Notes: generated from the sequence alone by a model not told the origin. DNA of 64,000 nucleotides from Actinokineospora iranica (GCF_900101685.1 NZ_FMZZ01000008.1:62001-126000), one strand, 5' to 3'; counted from the first letter of the stretch, positions 43,460-52,148 are shown. Made by a program: numbers and translations.

Positions 43460-44251
43460 TCAGGTCAAGGAGGGAACCGGTGCGGGCCGGGGCTGGAGAA
43501 CGGCGTCGTGGGCCAGGATCGCCATTTGGCACTTCTGCAGCACCGGGGACGGCTCGACGCCGAGCTCGTCCATCAGCCGCGCGCGCATCCGCTGGTAGAC
43601 CGCGAGCGCGTCGCGCTGGCGCCCGCAGCGGTACAGCGCGACCATCAGCTGCTGGCACAGCCGCTCGTTGAGCGACTCGGACTCCACCAGCTCGCTGAGC
43701 TCGGCGACGATCTCGTTGTGCCTGCCGATCATCAGCTCGGCCTCGTAGAGCCGCTCCAGCGCCGCCGCCCGGTATTCCTTGTACCGGACCGCCGCGGCCT
43801 GGCAGATGAAGCCGCCGAGGGTGCCGCCGAAGGTCGGCCCGCGCCACAGGGTCAGCGCCGTGCGCAGCTTGCCGATCATCTCCAGCGGGTTGTTCGACGG
43901 GTTCGCCCGCACGTCGAGCAGGGCGTGGGTGAACACGTCGGCGTCGAAGGCGTCGCCGTTGAGGCACAGCCGGTAGCCCGATGGCATACTGAGGAAGCGC
44001 GGGGACTTTCTCGCCGGGTCGACTCCGCGTAACCGTCTGCGGAGTCTGCTTATGTGCGCTTGTAAGGCGTTTTCGGCGTTGCGGGGCGGATTGTGCTCCC
44101 AGAGTTCACCGATCAGCGACTCGGTCAGCACGAGCCGATCGTGATTGACCAGTAGCGCGGCAAGCAGGGTCCGCTGGAAGGTCCCGCTGATCTCCACCGG
44201 TTCGCCCCCGGCCTGGATCTCAATGGGTCCAAGTATTCGATAGGTCAACAT
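43460..44251 (-). CDS. SARP-family pathway activator
   Basis: This 263-residue protein has the classic two-domain form. The N-terminal OmpR-type winged helix (1-95) has LGPIEIQAGG, ALLVNHDRLVLTESLIGELW and NALQAHISRLRRRL; the C-terminal bacterial transcriptional activation domain (about 100-250) has FICQAAAVRYKEYRAAALER and ALYRCGRQRDALAVYQ. There is no NB-ARC or TPR extension. SARPs bind direct heptamer repeats spaced 11 bp and recruit RNA polymerase. Such triplets lie before several operons of this cluster, so this gene is the likely master activator. A weak triplet 57 bp upstream suggests autoregulation. Confidence 0.95.
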   Translation of the reverse strand: MLTYRILGPIEIQAGGEPVEISGTFQRTLLAALLVNHDRLVLTESLIGELWEHNPPRNAENALQAHISRLRRRLRGVDPARKSPRFLSMPSGYRLCLNGDAFDADVFTHALLDVRANPSNNPLEMIGKLRTALTLWRGPTFGGTLGGFICQAAAVRYKEYRAAALERLYEAELMIGRHNEIVAELSELVESESLNERLCQQLMVALYRCGRQRDALAVYQRMRARLMDELGVEPSPVLQKCQMAILAHDAVLQPRPAPVPSLT

Positions 44252-44307
44252 GCGGGCGCCCCCTTGGCTGGGTCTGTTAGCTCAGAATGCTTCCACGAAT
44301 CAGAACA

Positions 44308-44334
44308 CTGATGCAAGTATGACCCAGGTTTTAC
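44308..44334 (-). promoter_or_regulatory. Weak candidate SARP operator upstream of the SARP gene
   Basis: Plus-strand CTGAT at 44308, ATGAC at 44319 and TTTAC at 44330 have the 11-bp period; the third is a poor match. The distance to the SARP start (57 bp) matches the best sites. Confidence 0.35.
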
Positions 44335-44378
44335 TCAGTTTGCTGAGTCTTATACGCCAACTGTCCCAATGGGCAGCG

Positions 44379-44405
44379 GTCAGCTCCCCATCAACCGCCT
44401 GTCAG
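44379..44405 (+). promoter_or_regulatory. Candidate SARP operator of the fabI-SerRS operon
   Basis: GTCAG at 44379, ATCAA at 44390 and GTCAG at 44401, period 11, ending 53 bp before the ATG at 44459. This is the same distance as at the MFS exporter gene. Confidence 0.7.
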
Positions 44406-44458
44406 GCGCGCGGTCCAGCATCGGCACCGGGCCGAACCGTCTACGCGATGAGGTAACG

Positions 44459-45280
44459 ATGCTCCTGCAGGGAAAGCGATTGCTTGTCACGGGTGTGGTG
44501 TCGACCAAATCGATCGCGCACGCCGCAGCCCGGCTCGCCATCGATGAGGGCGCCGAGGTCGTGCTCACCGGGTTCGGCCGGGGCCTGCGGATCACCGAGC
44601 GGCTGGGCGAGGCCCTGGGCTGCCCGGTGCTGGAGCTGGACGTCACCGTCCCAGAGCAGGTCACCGCCGTCGCCGACCGGCTGGACGAGAAGTGGGGCGC
44701 GCTCGACGGCATCCTGCACGCGGTCGCCTACGCGCCCGCGGCCGCGCTCGACGGCGGTTTCCTCACCGCGCCGTGGACGGACGTGGCCACCGCGCTGCAC
44801 GTGTCCACCTACTCCCTGGCCGCCGTCGGCCGCGAGTTCGCGCCCCTGCTCGCCCGCGCCGGCGGCGGCTCCATCGTCGGCCTGGACTTCGACGCCGACG
44901 TGGTCTGGCCCGGCTACGACTGGATGGGCGTGGCCAAGGCGGGCCTGGAAAGCTGCGCCCGCTACCTGGCGCACGCGCTCGGCCCAGCGGGCACCCGGGT
45001 CAACCTCGTCGCCGCAGGCCCGCTGCGCACGGTCGCCGCGTCGGCCATCAAGAGCTTCGAGGTGTTCGAGAACGTCTGGCAGGAGCGCGCCCCGCTCGGC
45101 TGGGACGACCGCGACGCCACCGCCGTCGGCCGCGCCGTCTGCGCGCTCTGGTCGGACTGGCTGCCCGGGGTCACCGGCGAGGTCATCCACGTCGACGGCG
45201 GCGTGCACGCCATCGGCGGCGCCCTGCCCAAGCCGGTGGCGGCCGAGGCGGCCCAGTTCGAGACCGCGGCCGTCCGATGA
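44459..45280 (+). CDS. Enoyl-ACP reductase, FabI type
   Basis: This 273-residue short-chain dehydrogenase has the FabI variant of the NAD-binding motif, GVVSTKSIAHAAARLA, and the catalytic Tyr-x6-Lys pattern YDWMGVAKAGLES. ATG 44459 follows GATGAGGTAACG. It would reduce enoyl-ACP to saturated acyl-ACP. Because the PKS lacks an ER domain, this could act in trans on PKS-bound or free ACP-bound intermediates (inference). It is the first gene of an operon with 4-bp overlaps to the next three genes and follows a SARP-type operator. Confidence 0.88.
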   Translation: MLLQGKRLLVTGVVSTKSIAHAAARLAIDEGAEVVLTGFGRGLRITERLGEALGCPVLELDVTVPEQVTAVADRLDEKWGALDGILHAVAYAPAAALDGGFLTAPWTDVATALHVSTYSLAAVGREFAPLLARAGGGSIVGLDFDADVVWPGYDWMGVAKAGLESCARYLAHALGPAGTRVNLVAAGPLRTVAASAIKSFEVFENVWQERAPLGWDDRDATAVGRAVCALWSDWLPGVTGEVIHVDGGVHAIGGALPKPVAAEAAQFETAAVR

Positions 45281-45774
45281 CCAGGGTCGTGCGCCTCGAC
45301 GAGCTGCCGGGCCTGGTCGGGCAGGAGTTGGGCGTCAGCCGCTGGCACGAGCTGACCCAGGCCACGGTCGACCAGTTCGCCGCCGCCACCGGCGACCACC
45401 AGTGGATTCACGTAGACCCTAGGCGCGCGGCCGCGGAGAGCCCCTGGGGCGCGCCGGTCGCGCACGGCCTGCTCACCCTGGGGCTGCTGCCGTCGATGAT
45501 CACCGACGCGGTGACCGTCGACGGCGTCGACGTCATCGTGAACAAGGGCTTCGACAAGGTGCGCCTGGCCAACCCCGTGCTGGTCGGGGCCCGGGTGCGC
45601 GGCGCCGTCCGGCTGGCGTCGGCCCGCCAGCGCCCGCGCGGCTTCCACGAGGTGGGGCTGACGGTGACCGTCGAAGTCGACGGCCAGCCGGGCACGGCTC
45701 TCAAAGCCGAGACGATCTTCCTCTACCACCAGGCCGCCGTGCTCGCTCCCGGGTGCGAAGGAGCCCACGCATGA
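45277..45774 (+). CDS. MaoC-like dehydratase
   Basis: This 165-residue single-hotdog hydratase has the family motif FAAATGDHQWIHVDP followed by PVAHGLLTLGLLP. The Asp and His of this motif are the catalytic pair. It would dehydrate or hydrate beta-hydroxyacyl thioesters. It overlaps fabI upstream (ATGA) and the flavin reductase downstream (ATGA). It can complement the degenerate dehydratase region of the PKS or work with FabH/KAS II in a discrete fatty-acid-type cycle. Confidence 0.9.
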   Translation: MTRVVRLDELPGLVGQELGVSRWHELTQATVDQFAAATGDHQWIHVDPRRAAAESPWGAPVAHGLLTLGLLPSMITDAVTVDGVDVIVNKGFDKVRLANPVLVGARVRGAVRLASARQRPRGFHEVGLTVTVEVDGQPGTALKAETIFLYHQAAVLAPGCEGAHA

Positions 45775-46370
45775 TCACCGAGGAGACCGCGACCCGGAGC
45801 CGGGTCGCGCTGCGCAAACTGGCCTCCGGCGTCGCGGTGCTGACCTTCCGCGACGGCGACCGCGCTCACGCCGCGACCGTGAGCTCGGTCGCCGCGGTGT
45901 CCCGCGACCCGCTGCTGCTGGGCACGTCGCTGCGCCGCGGCTCGCTGTTCGCCGACCTGGTGCGCGAGGCGGGAGCCCGGTTCGCGGTCAACATCCTCGG
46001 CGCGCACCAGGCCGCGCTGGCGAGCTGGTTCGCCGACCCGGACCGTCCGCGCGGGCTCGCCCAGTTCGACTGCGTGGCCTGGACTCCCGACCCATACAGC
46101 GGCGCGCCGCTCATCGACGGCTCGCTTGCCGGACTGGGCTGCGGCCTGCGCTCGCACACCCCAGCGGGTGATCACCACCTGCTCGTCGCCGAGGTGTTCG
46201 CAGGCGTGCCCGGCGAGGGCGTCCCGCTGCTGAGCTACGCGGGCCAACTGCACGACGGAACGCTGCGCAGCCTGCCGGAGCGGCAGGCCCACCCGGACTC
46301 CGCGCGCCGCACGGGGTCGGCAGAGGAAGGACCGGCCGCCATGCCCACTGTCACCGGAGCGCCGAGATGA
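45771..46370 (+). CDS. Flavin reductase (FMN-binding split-barrel)
   Basis: This 199-residue protein of the HpaC/flavin reductase family carries LASGVAVLTFRDGDRAHAAT, SLRRGSLFADLV and FAVNILGAHQAAL. Such proteins supply reduced flavin to a separate monooxygenase. In the valanimycin pathway a flavin reductase (VlmR) works with the amine N-hydroxylase. No acyl-CoA-dehydrogenase-type N-hydroxylase is encoded in the window; possible partners here are the LLM enzyme at 14651 or a gene left of the window. The C-terminal 30 residues are unstructured. Confidence 0.88.
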   Translation: MITEETATRSRVALRKLASGVAVLTFRDGDRAHAATVSSVAAVSRDPLLLGTSLRRGSLFADLVREAGARFAVNILGAHQAALASWFADPDRPRGLAQFDCVAWTPDPYSGAPLIDGSLAGLGCGLRSHTPAGDHHLLVAEVFAGVPGEGVPLLSYAGQLHDGTLRSLPERQAHPDSARRTGSAEEGPAAMPTVTGAPR

Positions 46371-47404
46371 CCGCCGCGGTCGTCGTGGGGGTCGGCGCGT
46401 CGCTGCCCCAGCGCGTGGTCACCAATGCCGAGCTCGCCGGGTACCTGGACACCTCCGACGAGTGGATTCGCAGCCGCACCGGCATCGGCGCGCGCCGCTG
46501 GGTCGACCCCGGCGTGTCCACCGGCGACCTGGCCACCCGCGCCGGGGAGCTGGCGCTGCGCTCGGCAGGCGTCGGCCGGGTCGACGCGGTCGTGGTCGCC
46601 ACCACCACCCCCGACCGGCTGTGCCCGGCCACCGCGCCCGAGGTCGCCACCCGGCTCGGGCTGACCGGGATCTCCGCGCACGACGTCAACGCCGTGTGCA
46701 CAGGATTCCTCTATGGACTGTCCAGCGCCGTCGGCCTGATCGCCGCGGGCAACGCGGAGTCGGTCCTGATGATCGGCGCGGAGACGTTCTCCACGATCAT
46801 CGACCCCAAGGACCGCGGCACGGCGGTCATCTTCGCCGACGGCGCGGGCGCCCTGGTGCTGCGCGCGGGCGCGCCGGACGAGCCGGGCGCGGTCGGCCCG
46901 CTGGTGCTCGGCAGCGACGGCGGTCTGGCCGACCTGATCCAGATCCCGGCGGGCGGCTCCCGGCAGCGCTCCTCCGGTGCGGCGGCGGAGCCGGAGGACT
47001 ACTACTTCCGGATGCGCGGCCGCGAGGTCTACCGGCACGCGGTGGAGCGCATGGCGTCCTCGGCCATGCAAGCGTTGGGAAGGGCCGGTTTGACGATGTC
47101 CGATATAGACAAGTTCGTGCCGCACCAAGCCAACGCGCGCATCTCGGCCGCGGTGGGCGAACGCCTTGGCCTCCAGGAGCGCCAAACTGTGTCCAATGTG
47201 GAGTGCGTCGGCAACACGGCTGCGGCGTCCATCGGCATCCTGCTGGCCGAGGCGACCGCCGCGGGCGGCATCCGCGCCGGGCAGCGCCTGCTGCTCACCG
47301 CGTTCGGCGGCGGCCTCACCTGGGGCGCGACGACCCTGGTGTGGCCGGAGGTCACCGCGCACATCGCCGCCCCGCCGCGCGCCGCCATCGCCGCCGCGAG
47401 CTGA
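46367..47404 (+). CDS. Beta-ketoacyl-ACP synthase III (FabH)
   Basis: This 345-residue KAS III has the full Cys-His-Asn triad: C111 in DVNAVCTGFLYG, His in KFVPHQANARI and Asn in CVGNTAAASIG. It condenses a CoA starter with malonyl-ACP, so it would initiate a dedicated fatty-acid-like chain. It overlaps the flavin reductase by 4 bp. With KAS II, FabI and MaoC the cluster holds most of a type II fatty-acid cycle; a separate ketoreductase gene is not seen, but the PKS has a KR. Confidence 0.93.
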   Translation: MTAAVVVGVGASLPQRVVTNAELAGYLDTSDEWIRSRTGIGARRWVDPGVSTGDLATRAGELALRSAGVGRVDAVVVATTTPDRLCPATAPEVATRLGLTGISAHDVNAVCTGFLYGLSSAVGLIAAGNAESVLMIGAETFSTIIDPKDRGTAVIFADGAGALVLRAGAPDEPGAVGPLVLGSDGGLADLIQIPAGGSRQRSSGAAAEPEDYYFRMRGREVYRHAVERMASSAMQALGRAGLTMSDIDKFVPHQANARISAAVGERLGLQERQTVSNVECVGNTAAASIGILLAEATAAGGIRAGQRLLLTAFGGGLTWGATTLVWPEVTAHIAAPPRAAIAAAS

Positions 47405-47444
47405 CCCGCCCGCCGCGCCACCCCGACAGCCAAGGAGCCCCACC

Positions 47445-48710
47445 GTGCACGACGCCCGAGCCCTCGGCCCAGAAGCCGCCGTCCGCCTGGCCCGGCGCGG
47501 CCACACCCTGGACCTGCCCGCGCTGGCGGAGCTGATGCGCACCCGCGCCGAACTGACCGACCGCACCCAGAAACTGCGCGGGGAAGCCAATCGCCTGGCC
47601 AAGGAGGGCCGCACGGGCGGCGCGGCGGTCCGCGCCCGGGCCAAGGAGGTCAAGGAGCAGATCCACGAGGTCGAGACCCGCCAGAAGGAAGTCCAGCGCG
47701 AGCTGACCGACTTCCTGATGGTCGTGCCGAACCTCCCCGCAGACGACGCCCCCGACGGAAAGTCCGAAGAGGACGCCGTGGAGATCCGCCGCGTCGGCGA
47801 GCCACGGGACTACCCCTTCGAGCCCCGCCACCACGCCGACATCGGCGAGACCACCGGCATCCTCGACCTGAGGCGCGCCGCGAAGCTCTCCGGCGCCCGC
47901 TTCGCCGTGACCCGGGGCGCCGGAGCAGCCCTGGAACGCGCCCTCGCCGCGTTCTTCCTGGACCTGCACGCCCGCGAACACGGGTACACGGAGTACTCGG
48001 TGCCCACCCTGGTCACCCGGGAGACCATGACCGGCACCGGCCAACTCCCCAAGTTCGAGGACGACCTGTTCACAACCGCGGTCGGCGGCCGGGAGCTGTT
48101 CCTCATCCCCACCGCCGAAGTCCCCCTCACCAACCTCCACGCAACCGAAACCCTCGACGAGGCCGCACTGCCGCTGGCCATGACCGCCCGCACCCAGTGC
48201 TTCCGCGCCGAAGCGGGCTCATACGGCCGCGACACCCGCGGAATCCTGCGGATGCACGAGTTCACCAAAGTGGAACTGGTGCGCATCGTCCCCGAGGAAA
48301 ACTCCCGCGCCGAACTGGACCTCATGCTCACCCACGCCGAAGAATGCCTGAAGCGCCTGGACTTGGCGTACCGCGTGGTCGCCCTAGCCGCAGGCGACCT
48401 CGGTTTCTCGGCGAGGTTCACCTACGACATCGAAGTCTGGCTCTCCGGCCAGAACCGCTACCGGGAAATCTCGTCCTGTTCGGACACCGGCACCTTCCAG
48501 GCCCGCCGCGCCGGAATCCGCCTCCGCGCCCGCGACGGAGCCAAAACCTTCCCCGCCACCCTCAACGGCTCCGGCCTCCCCATCGGCAGAACCCTCCTGG
48601 CCCTCCTGGAACAACACCAAACCCCCGACGGCGGCGTGGACATCCCCGAGGCGCTGGTCCCCTACACCGGTTTCCACCACATAGCCCCGGACGGCTCTTC
48701 CGTTCGCTGA
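47445..48710 (+). CDS. Seryl-tRNA synthetase, cluster-associated (VlmL-type role)
   Basis: This 421-residue class II synthetase has an N-terminal coiled-coil arm (about 30-105), motif 2 in CFRAEAGSYGRDTRG with the conserved FRxE, and motif 3 in NGSGLPIGRTLLALLEQ. It starts with GTG after CAAGGAGCCCCACC. Its place as the last gene of a fabI-maoC-flavin reductase-fabH operon is not that of a housekeeping serS. In valanimycin biosynthesis a dedicated SerRS (VlmL) makes seryl-tRNA that donates serine to an alkylhydroxylamine; the same role is proposed here. All catalytic motifs look intact. The seryltransferase partner is not in the window. Confidence 0.92.
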   Translation: MHDARALGPEAAVRLARRGHTLDLPALAELMRTRAELTDRTQKLRGEANRLAKEGRTGGAAVRARAKEVKEQIHEVETRQKEVQRELTDFLMVVPNLPADDAPDGKSEEDAVEIRRVGEPRDYPFEPRHHADIGETTGILDLRRAAKLSGARFAVTRGAGAALERALAAFFLDLHAREHGYTEYSVPTLVTRETMTGTGQLPKFEDDLFTTAVGGRELFLIPTAEVPLTNLHATETLDEAALPLAMTARTQCFRAEAGSYGRDTRGILRMHEFTKVELVRIVPEENSRAELDLMLTHAEECLKRLDLAYRVVALAAGDLGFSARFTYDIEVWLSGQNRYREISSCSDTGTFQARRAGIRLRARDGAKTFPATLNGSGLPIGRTLLALLEQHQTPDGGVDIPEALVPYTGFHHIAPDGSSVR

Positions 48711-48949
48711 CCCAACGAGCCCGGCTCTAGCTGAGCACAGCCAGTCGCGGTGCCCCCAACCAAGAACCTCGACACCCAGGCGCCTGTCTTTCCGGTCTTG
48801 GTGCTGCCTGGCCACGTCGCGGTCCCGCGGCAAGTGTGACTTGCGTCAGGTTGTCAAGCAGGCCCATCCGGCTGAACCTGCCACCCCGCCGCTTGGTTGC
48901 TGATAGCGTCGATCGCGGGAATGATCGACACCGGGACCCGGGGGACGAC

Positions 48950-49291
48950 GTGGATGAGTTCGAGGTGCACCTCAGCGCGTTGGACGACCTGGGGAGGAAC
49001 CGGCTTCCTGGTATCAGCCAATCGATGTCCACCGCACTGGAGAAGCTGACCGAGGCGACCGGATGGATCACCCGCACGTTCGACACTCGGGGCGCGTCGA
49101 TGGACACAGGGGGATTCGACACGAGTATGCCATATCGGCATTATCTATTTTGGCAACCAGGCAACGAATGCTACTACACGCTTGACTTTGTCAAGCAGGT
49201 ATTCCAAGATAATCGGGACAATGTCGACTTGGCTGCGCAAGCGATCGTCGAAATCGCCACGCGCTATCGTCAAGCTGACGGGCAAGCGTAG
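48950..49291 (+). CDS. Hypothetical protein of the second ESX-flavoured block
   Basis: This 113-residue protein starts at GTG 48950 after CGGGGGACGAC. It begins with DEFEVHLSALDDLG, a pattern seen in actinomycete WXG100-related proteins, has a helical centre and a polar end. No named domain is recognised. It opens a four-gene series to 51659 with close spacing, lying just outside the biosynthetic cluster. Confidence 0.6.
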   Translation: MDEFEVHLSALDDLGRNRLPGISQSMSTALEKLTEATGWITRTFDTRGASMDTGGFDTSMPYRHYLFWQPGNECYYTLDFVKQVFQDNRDNVDLAAQAIVEIATRYRQADGQA

Positions 49292-49303
49292 TCGGGGAAA
49301 GAA

Positions 49304-50266
49304 ATGGACATCGACTGGGCTGCTCAGATGAGCGATCAGGCGCACAGCCTCATCGGCATCATGAAGGCGCACGATGATGAGGGTATCGGGGCTGCCGCTC
49401 AACTTGAGGGACGCATACAGCGGATATTCGATCTCGTCTCCTGCGGTGAGACATCAACAGCGGACAGTATGATCCAGGCCCTCAATGACGCAAAGGAAGC
49501 CATCACCCAGGATCAGCATCTGCATTTCGATGGTGCGAAGCGAGACTTGGACGGCTGGTCCGGCTCTGCGGCAGACGGCTTCTTCGACTATCTCAACCAG
49601 TTGGAAGACGGCGTCGAGTTGATGAAGGACCGCATCGACGCGATGATCCTGATCATCACCGCACACGCTGCTCTCGTGAAGGGTATGCGAAGCGACGTCG
49701 TGGAGTTTGTCAGGCACACTCTGGACGGAATCGCGGAGGCCGCAACGGACGGTTGGAAGGTGGGTGCGGCTATCGTTGGCGCGGTTGTCGGTGTGGCGGG
49801 CGCTGTAGTGGGCACCGCGGCTGGCGGACCGCTTGGCGTTGTGGCCGGAACAATCGCCGCAAGTATGGTCGCGGGAGCGACGAGCGTAGCAGTGGAGGCC
49901 AAAGGTGCTGACAGCGAACTAGGGGTAATAGTCGAGTTCGTGGACTCCGGCGAAGGTATGCTCGAACTGGTCGACATCGAGCGGGCTAAAATCGAACGTG
50001 CTTTTCGGGAGTTGGCCGCGGCAGTCACCGGCGACAAGTTGTCCGAGGTGCGCCCTGCTCGTCCGATGATTATCACCGCACCGGATTTCCACCCGGGGAC
50101 CTTCGGTCTCTCTCAGGAGAATCAAGGGCGGCACCGCGTGCCGCAGGACACCCGTGATCTCGTTCCTGAGCCATCGGCCCGTGCCGACGGGCCGTTTGAC
50201 GGCACCACTGGTGCCGATGGCCAGCACCTGGACCGCTACTCCGAGCAGGGGCCTTCCGCGACATGA
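49304..50266 (+). CDS. WXG100-like protein with central glycine-rich hydrophobic segment
   Basis: The N-terminal 130 residues of this 320-residue protein form an ESX-type helical hairpin with DLDGWSGSAADGFFDYL at the turn. A hydrophobic, Gly/Ala-rich stretch follows (about 160-195, IVGAVVGVAGAVVGTAAGG), which may insert in the membrane, then a helical region and a disordered C-terminus. It could be an ESX substrate or a carrier of a toxin-like tail, but no toxin motif is seen. It overlaps the YbaB-like gene by 4 bp. Confidence 0.68.
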   Translation: MDIDWAAQMSDQAHSLIGIMKAHDDEGIGAAAQLEGRIQRIFDLVSCGETSTADSMIQALNDAKEAITQDQHLHFDGAKRDLDGWSGSAADGFFDYLNQLEDGVELMKDRIDAMILIITAHAALVKGMRSDVVEFVRHTLDGIAEAATDGWKVGAAIVGAVVGVAGAVVGTAAGGPLGVVAGTIAASMVAGATSVAVEAKGADSELGVIVEFVDSGEGMLELVDIERAKIERAFRELAAAVTGDKLSEVRPARPMIITAPDFHPGTFGLSQENQGRHRVPQDTRDLVPEPSARADGPFDGTTGADGQHLDRYSEQGPSAT

Positions 50267-50745
50267 GTGACTATCGAGAATTCAGTTCGGCAGAGTTGAC
50301 CGAACAAGCCCGTCAATTGAGTGGGGCGGCATCGCATCTGCACACTATGGCGATTCGCCGTAAGGAGAGCAGGCTTGCCGCGCGAGAACAAGCGATGGAC
50401 ATCACCGGCCAAGCGCAATCGCCAGACGGGCTGGTGCGGGCGGTCGTGGACGTCGGTGGCATGTTGACGGATCTGGAGATCGCACCCGAAGCGCTTGGCC
50501 TGCGTGCTGATCATCTCGCCCGGGTCATTTCATCGGTCACGCAGGAGGCGGCAGGTCGAGCCAGGGCGGAGGTGCGGAGTCTTTATCAGCCGTTGATTGA
50601 AGAGGGGCTGGTAGGCGACTTGCCGGTGCTGCTGCCGGGGTCGCTGCCCAAAGCGTCCGCGACCGCATCGCCGCCACCAGTGGACGCGGACGAGGACGAG
50701 GCGTCATTCGAGGAGACTTTCTCACTGAGGCGGACCGAGCGATGA
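50263..50745 (+). CDS. YbaB/EbfC-like protein
   Basis: This 160-residue protein has a central VRAVVDVGGMLTDLEIAPEA region that matches the strand-loop-strand core of YbaB/EbfC proteins, flanked by long helices. In actinomycetes such proteins often accompany WXG100/ESX genes. It has an acidic disordered tail. DNA binding is known for classic YbaB; here the role is uncertain. It overlaps both neighbours (ATGA). Confidence 0.72.
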   Translation: MSDYREFSSAELTEQARQLSGAASHLHTMAIRRKESRLAAREQAMDITGQAQSPDGLVRAVVDVGGMLTDLEIAPEALGLRADHLARVISSVTQEAAGRARAEVRSLYQPLIEEGLVGDLPVLLPGSLPKASATASPPPVDADEDEASFEETFSLRRTER

Positions 50746-51659
50746 TGAAGGTGCCTCTCTTGCTCGCGGCAGTGGCCGGAGCCTTGCTTGTTGTGGGCTG
50801 TGCACCTGATGAGCCACCGGTGACGACGCCGACAAACCCGTTCACCCAAGACAAGGCAATCCGACCGGTGCGCATGACAGGTGGGGTGGCCTTGTCCTCG
50901 GTGCTGAGCGAAACCGCGTCGCAGATCCTGTGCCAAGTGGTGCCCAGCGACCGCTGGGCACAGTTGTTGGAAGGCGGGGTGGGCAGGCAACCGAGCCTCG
51001 ACCAGTGCTCGGTGAGCAGTGACCGAGCGATGCTGACCATGCGGCTTATGCCGATGGGAAGCGCTTTCTCCGCGACGACGACTGTCGGTGGGCGGCCTGC
51101 GTTCTCCGTTCCGGCTCCTGCTACCGGGTTTGTCGTGTCACTGACAGACGGCGCTGGGAGCCCGATCGAGAAGCCGTTGCTGTCGTTGACCATCACCTCG
51201 TCACGTCTCGATCCCACGGCTCAGCGGGAAATGTTGACCCGGGTCGCGGCTGAGGTAGTTCCCACCCTGGCCAAGGAAGGCGATCCCGTCCCCGAGCGAG
51301 ACGGCACTGGCCGCTTCCGGTTCGTCAGGACACCCGCGGCCCCAGGGGGCCAGATAGTCGATCTGCCCCGGCCGGTCCAGGCCGCGCAGTTGTGCACTAT
51401 GCTTCTCGAGACCCCGGGTATCCCGACGACCGGTGCGGAAGCGGCGCTCACGAACACGGCCACCTGCCAGATCGGAGTCGCCGAGGCGAAGATCAGCGTT
51501 CAGTCGGACTCGGTTCGGTTCTATCCGGATCGGATCGCGGGCAGACCCGCCAAGACGGGCTCGACGATCCGGGTGCGTCTGCGGGACGACGCCCCTATCG
51601 ACCTGGAGATCCGCGGCCCACGGCAGTTGGCCGAGGCCCTGGTGCCACCCCTGCTATGA
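50742..51659 (+). CDS. Lipoprotein of the second ESX-flavoured block
   Basis: This 305-residue protein has a signal peptide ending in the lipobox VVGC (Cys about 20), followed by APDEPPVTTPTNPF. The body has two DUF3558-like Cys-containing halves (ILCQVVPSDRW, LDQCSVSS, QLCTMLLETPG, TATCQIGV). It should be anchored outside the membrane. Function unknown; its likeness to the lipoprotein at 6502 and its genomic company suggest an ESX accessory role. Confidence 0.75.
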   Translation: MMKVPLLLAAVAGALLVVGCAPDEPPVTTPTNPFTQDKAIRPVRMTGGVALSSVLSETASQILCQVVPSDRWAQLLEGGVGRQPSLDQCSVSSDRAMLTMRLMPMGSAFSATTTVGGRPAFSVPAPATGFVVSLTDGAGSPIEKPLLSLTITSSRLDPTAQREMLTRVAAEVVPTLAKEGDPVPERDGTGRFRFVRTPAAPGGQIVDLPRPVQAAQLCTMLLETPGIPTTGAEAALTNTATCQIGVAEAKISVQSDSVRFYPDRIAGRPAKTGSTIRVRLRDDAPIDLEIRGPRQLAEALVPPLL

Positions 51660-51663
51660 CCGC

Positions 51664-52148
51664 TCAGCCAGGCAGTTGAGCGGCCAGATCCACCACCTGC
51701 TTGAAGAACACCGGATCAGGCGACCCTGACACCGCAGCCCCTTCGGCGACCACCAGCAGGTCGTGTCTCGGGTCGGAGGTGAACGGGGTGCCGGTGAACC
51801 GAACCCCTTGCCGTTTCAGCAGTTCAAAACCCGGCGACCGCACACTGCCCGTGCTGTCGGTGTCGATCAGCCTCTTCAGCGGCCGCACGTCATCCTTGTC
51901 CCGCATCCGAACCCAGGACACGGCAACGACGAAAGGTGTTGCCCGCCGGGGTCTTCAGCGTGAACAGGGACCGGTCGAGGACTAGCATGGGTTGCGAGGG
52001 AAGAAGTCGTGCACAGCCCGTAGGAGTTGACCGCGCAGTCCAGGACGTTCTCCACCATCTCGTTCACATTGCGCAGCTTTATCCTCCGCACCGCGTCTTC
52101 GGATTTGACCTTCTTGGTCGCTTTGTCCGGCTTGGCTGCCTGAGCCAC
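51664..52148 (-). pseudogene. Degenerate hypothetical gene with two probable frameshifts
   Basis: Three adjoining minus-strand frames join into one plausible protein. From GTG 52148: VAQAAKPDKATKKVKSEDAV to AVNSYGLCTTSSLATH; next frame: LVLDRSLFTLKTPAGNTF; next frame: VVAVSWVRMRDKDDVRPLKR to KQVVDLAAQLPG, stop at 51664. Each junction needs one base removed (about 52007 and 51935). The corrected length is about 160 residues. I do not recognise the family. It lies between the ESX-type lipoprotein and the sdh operon. Sequencing error or true decay cannot be told apart. Confidence 0.4.
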
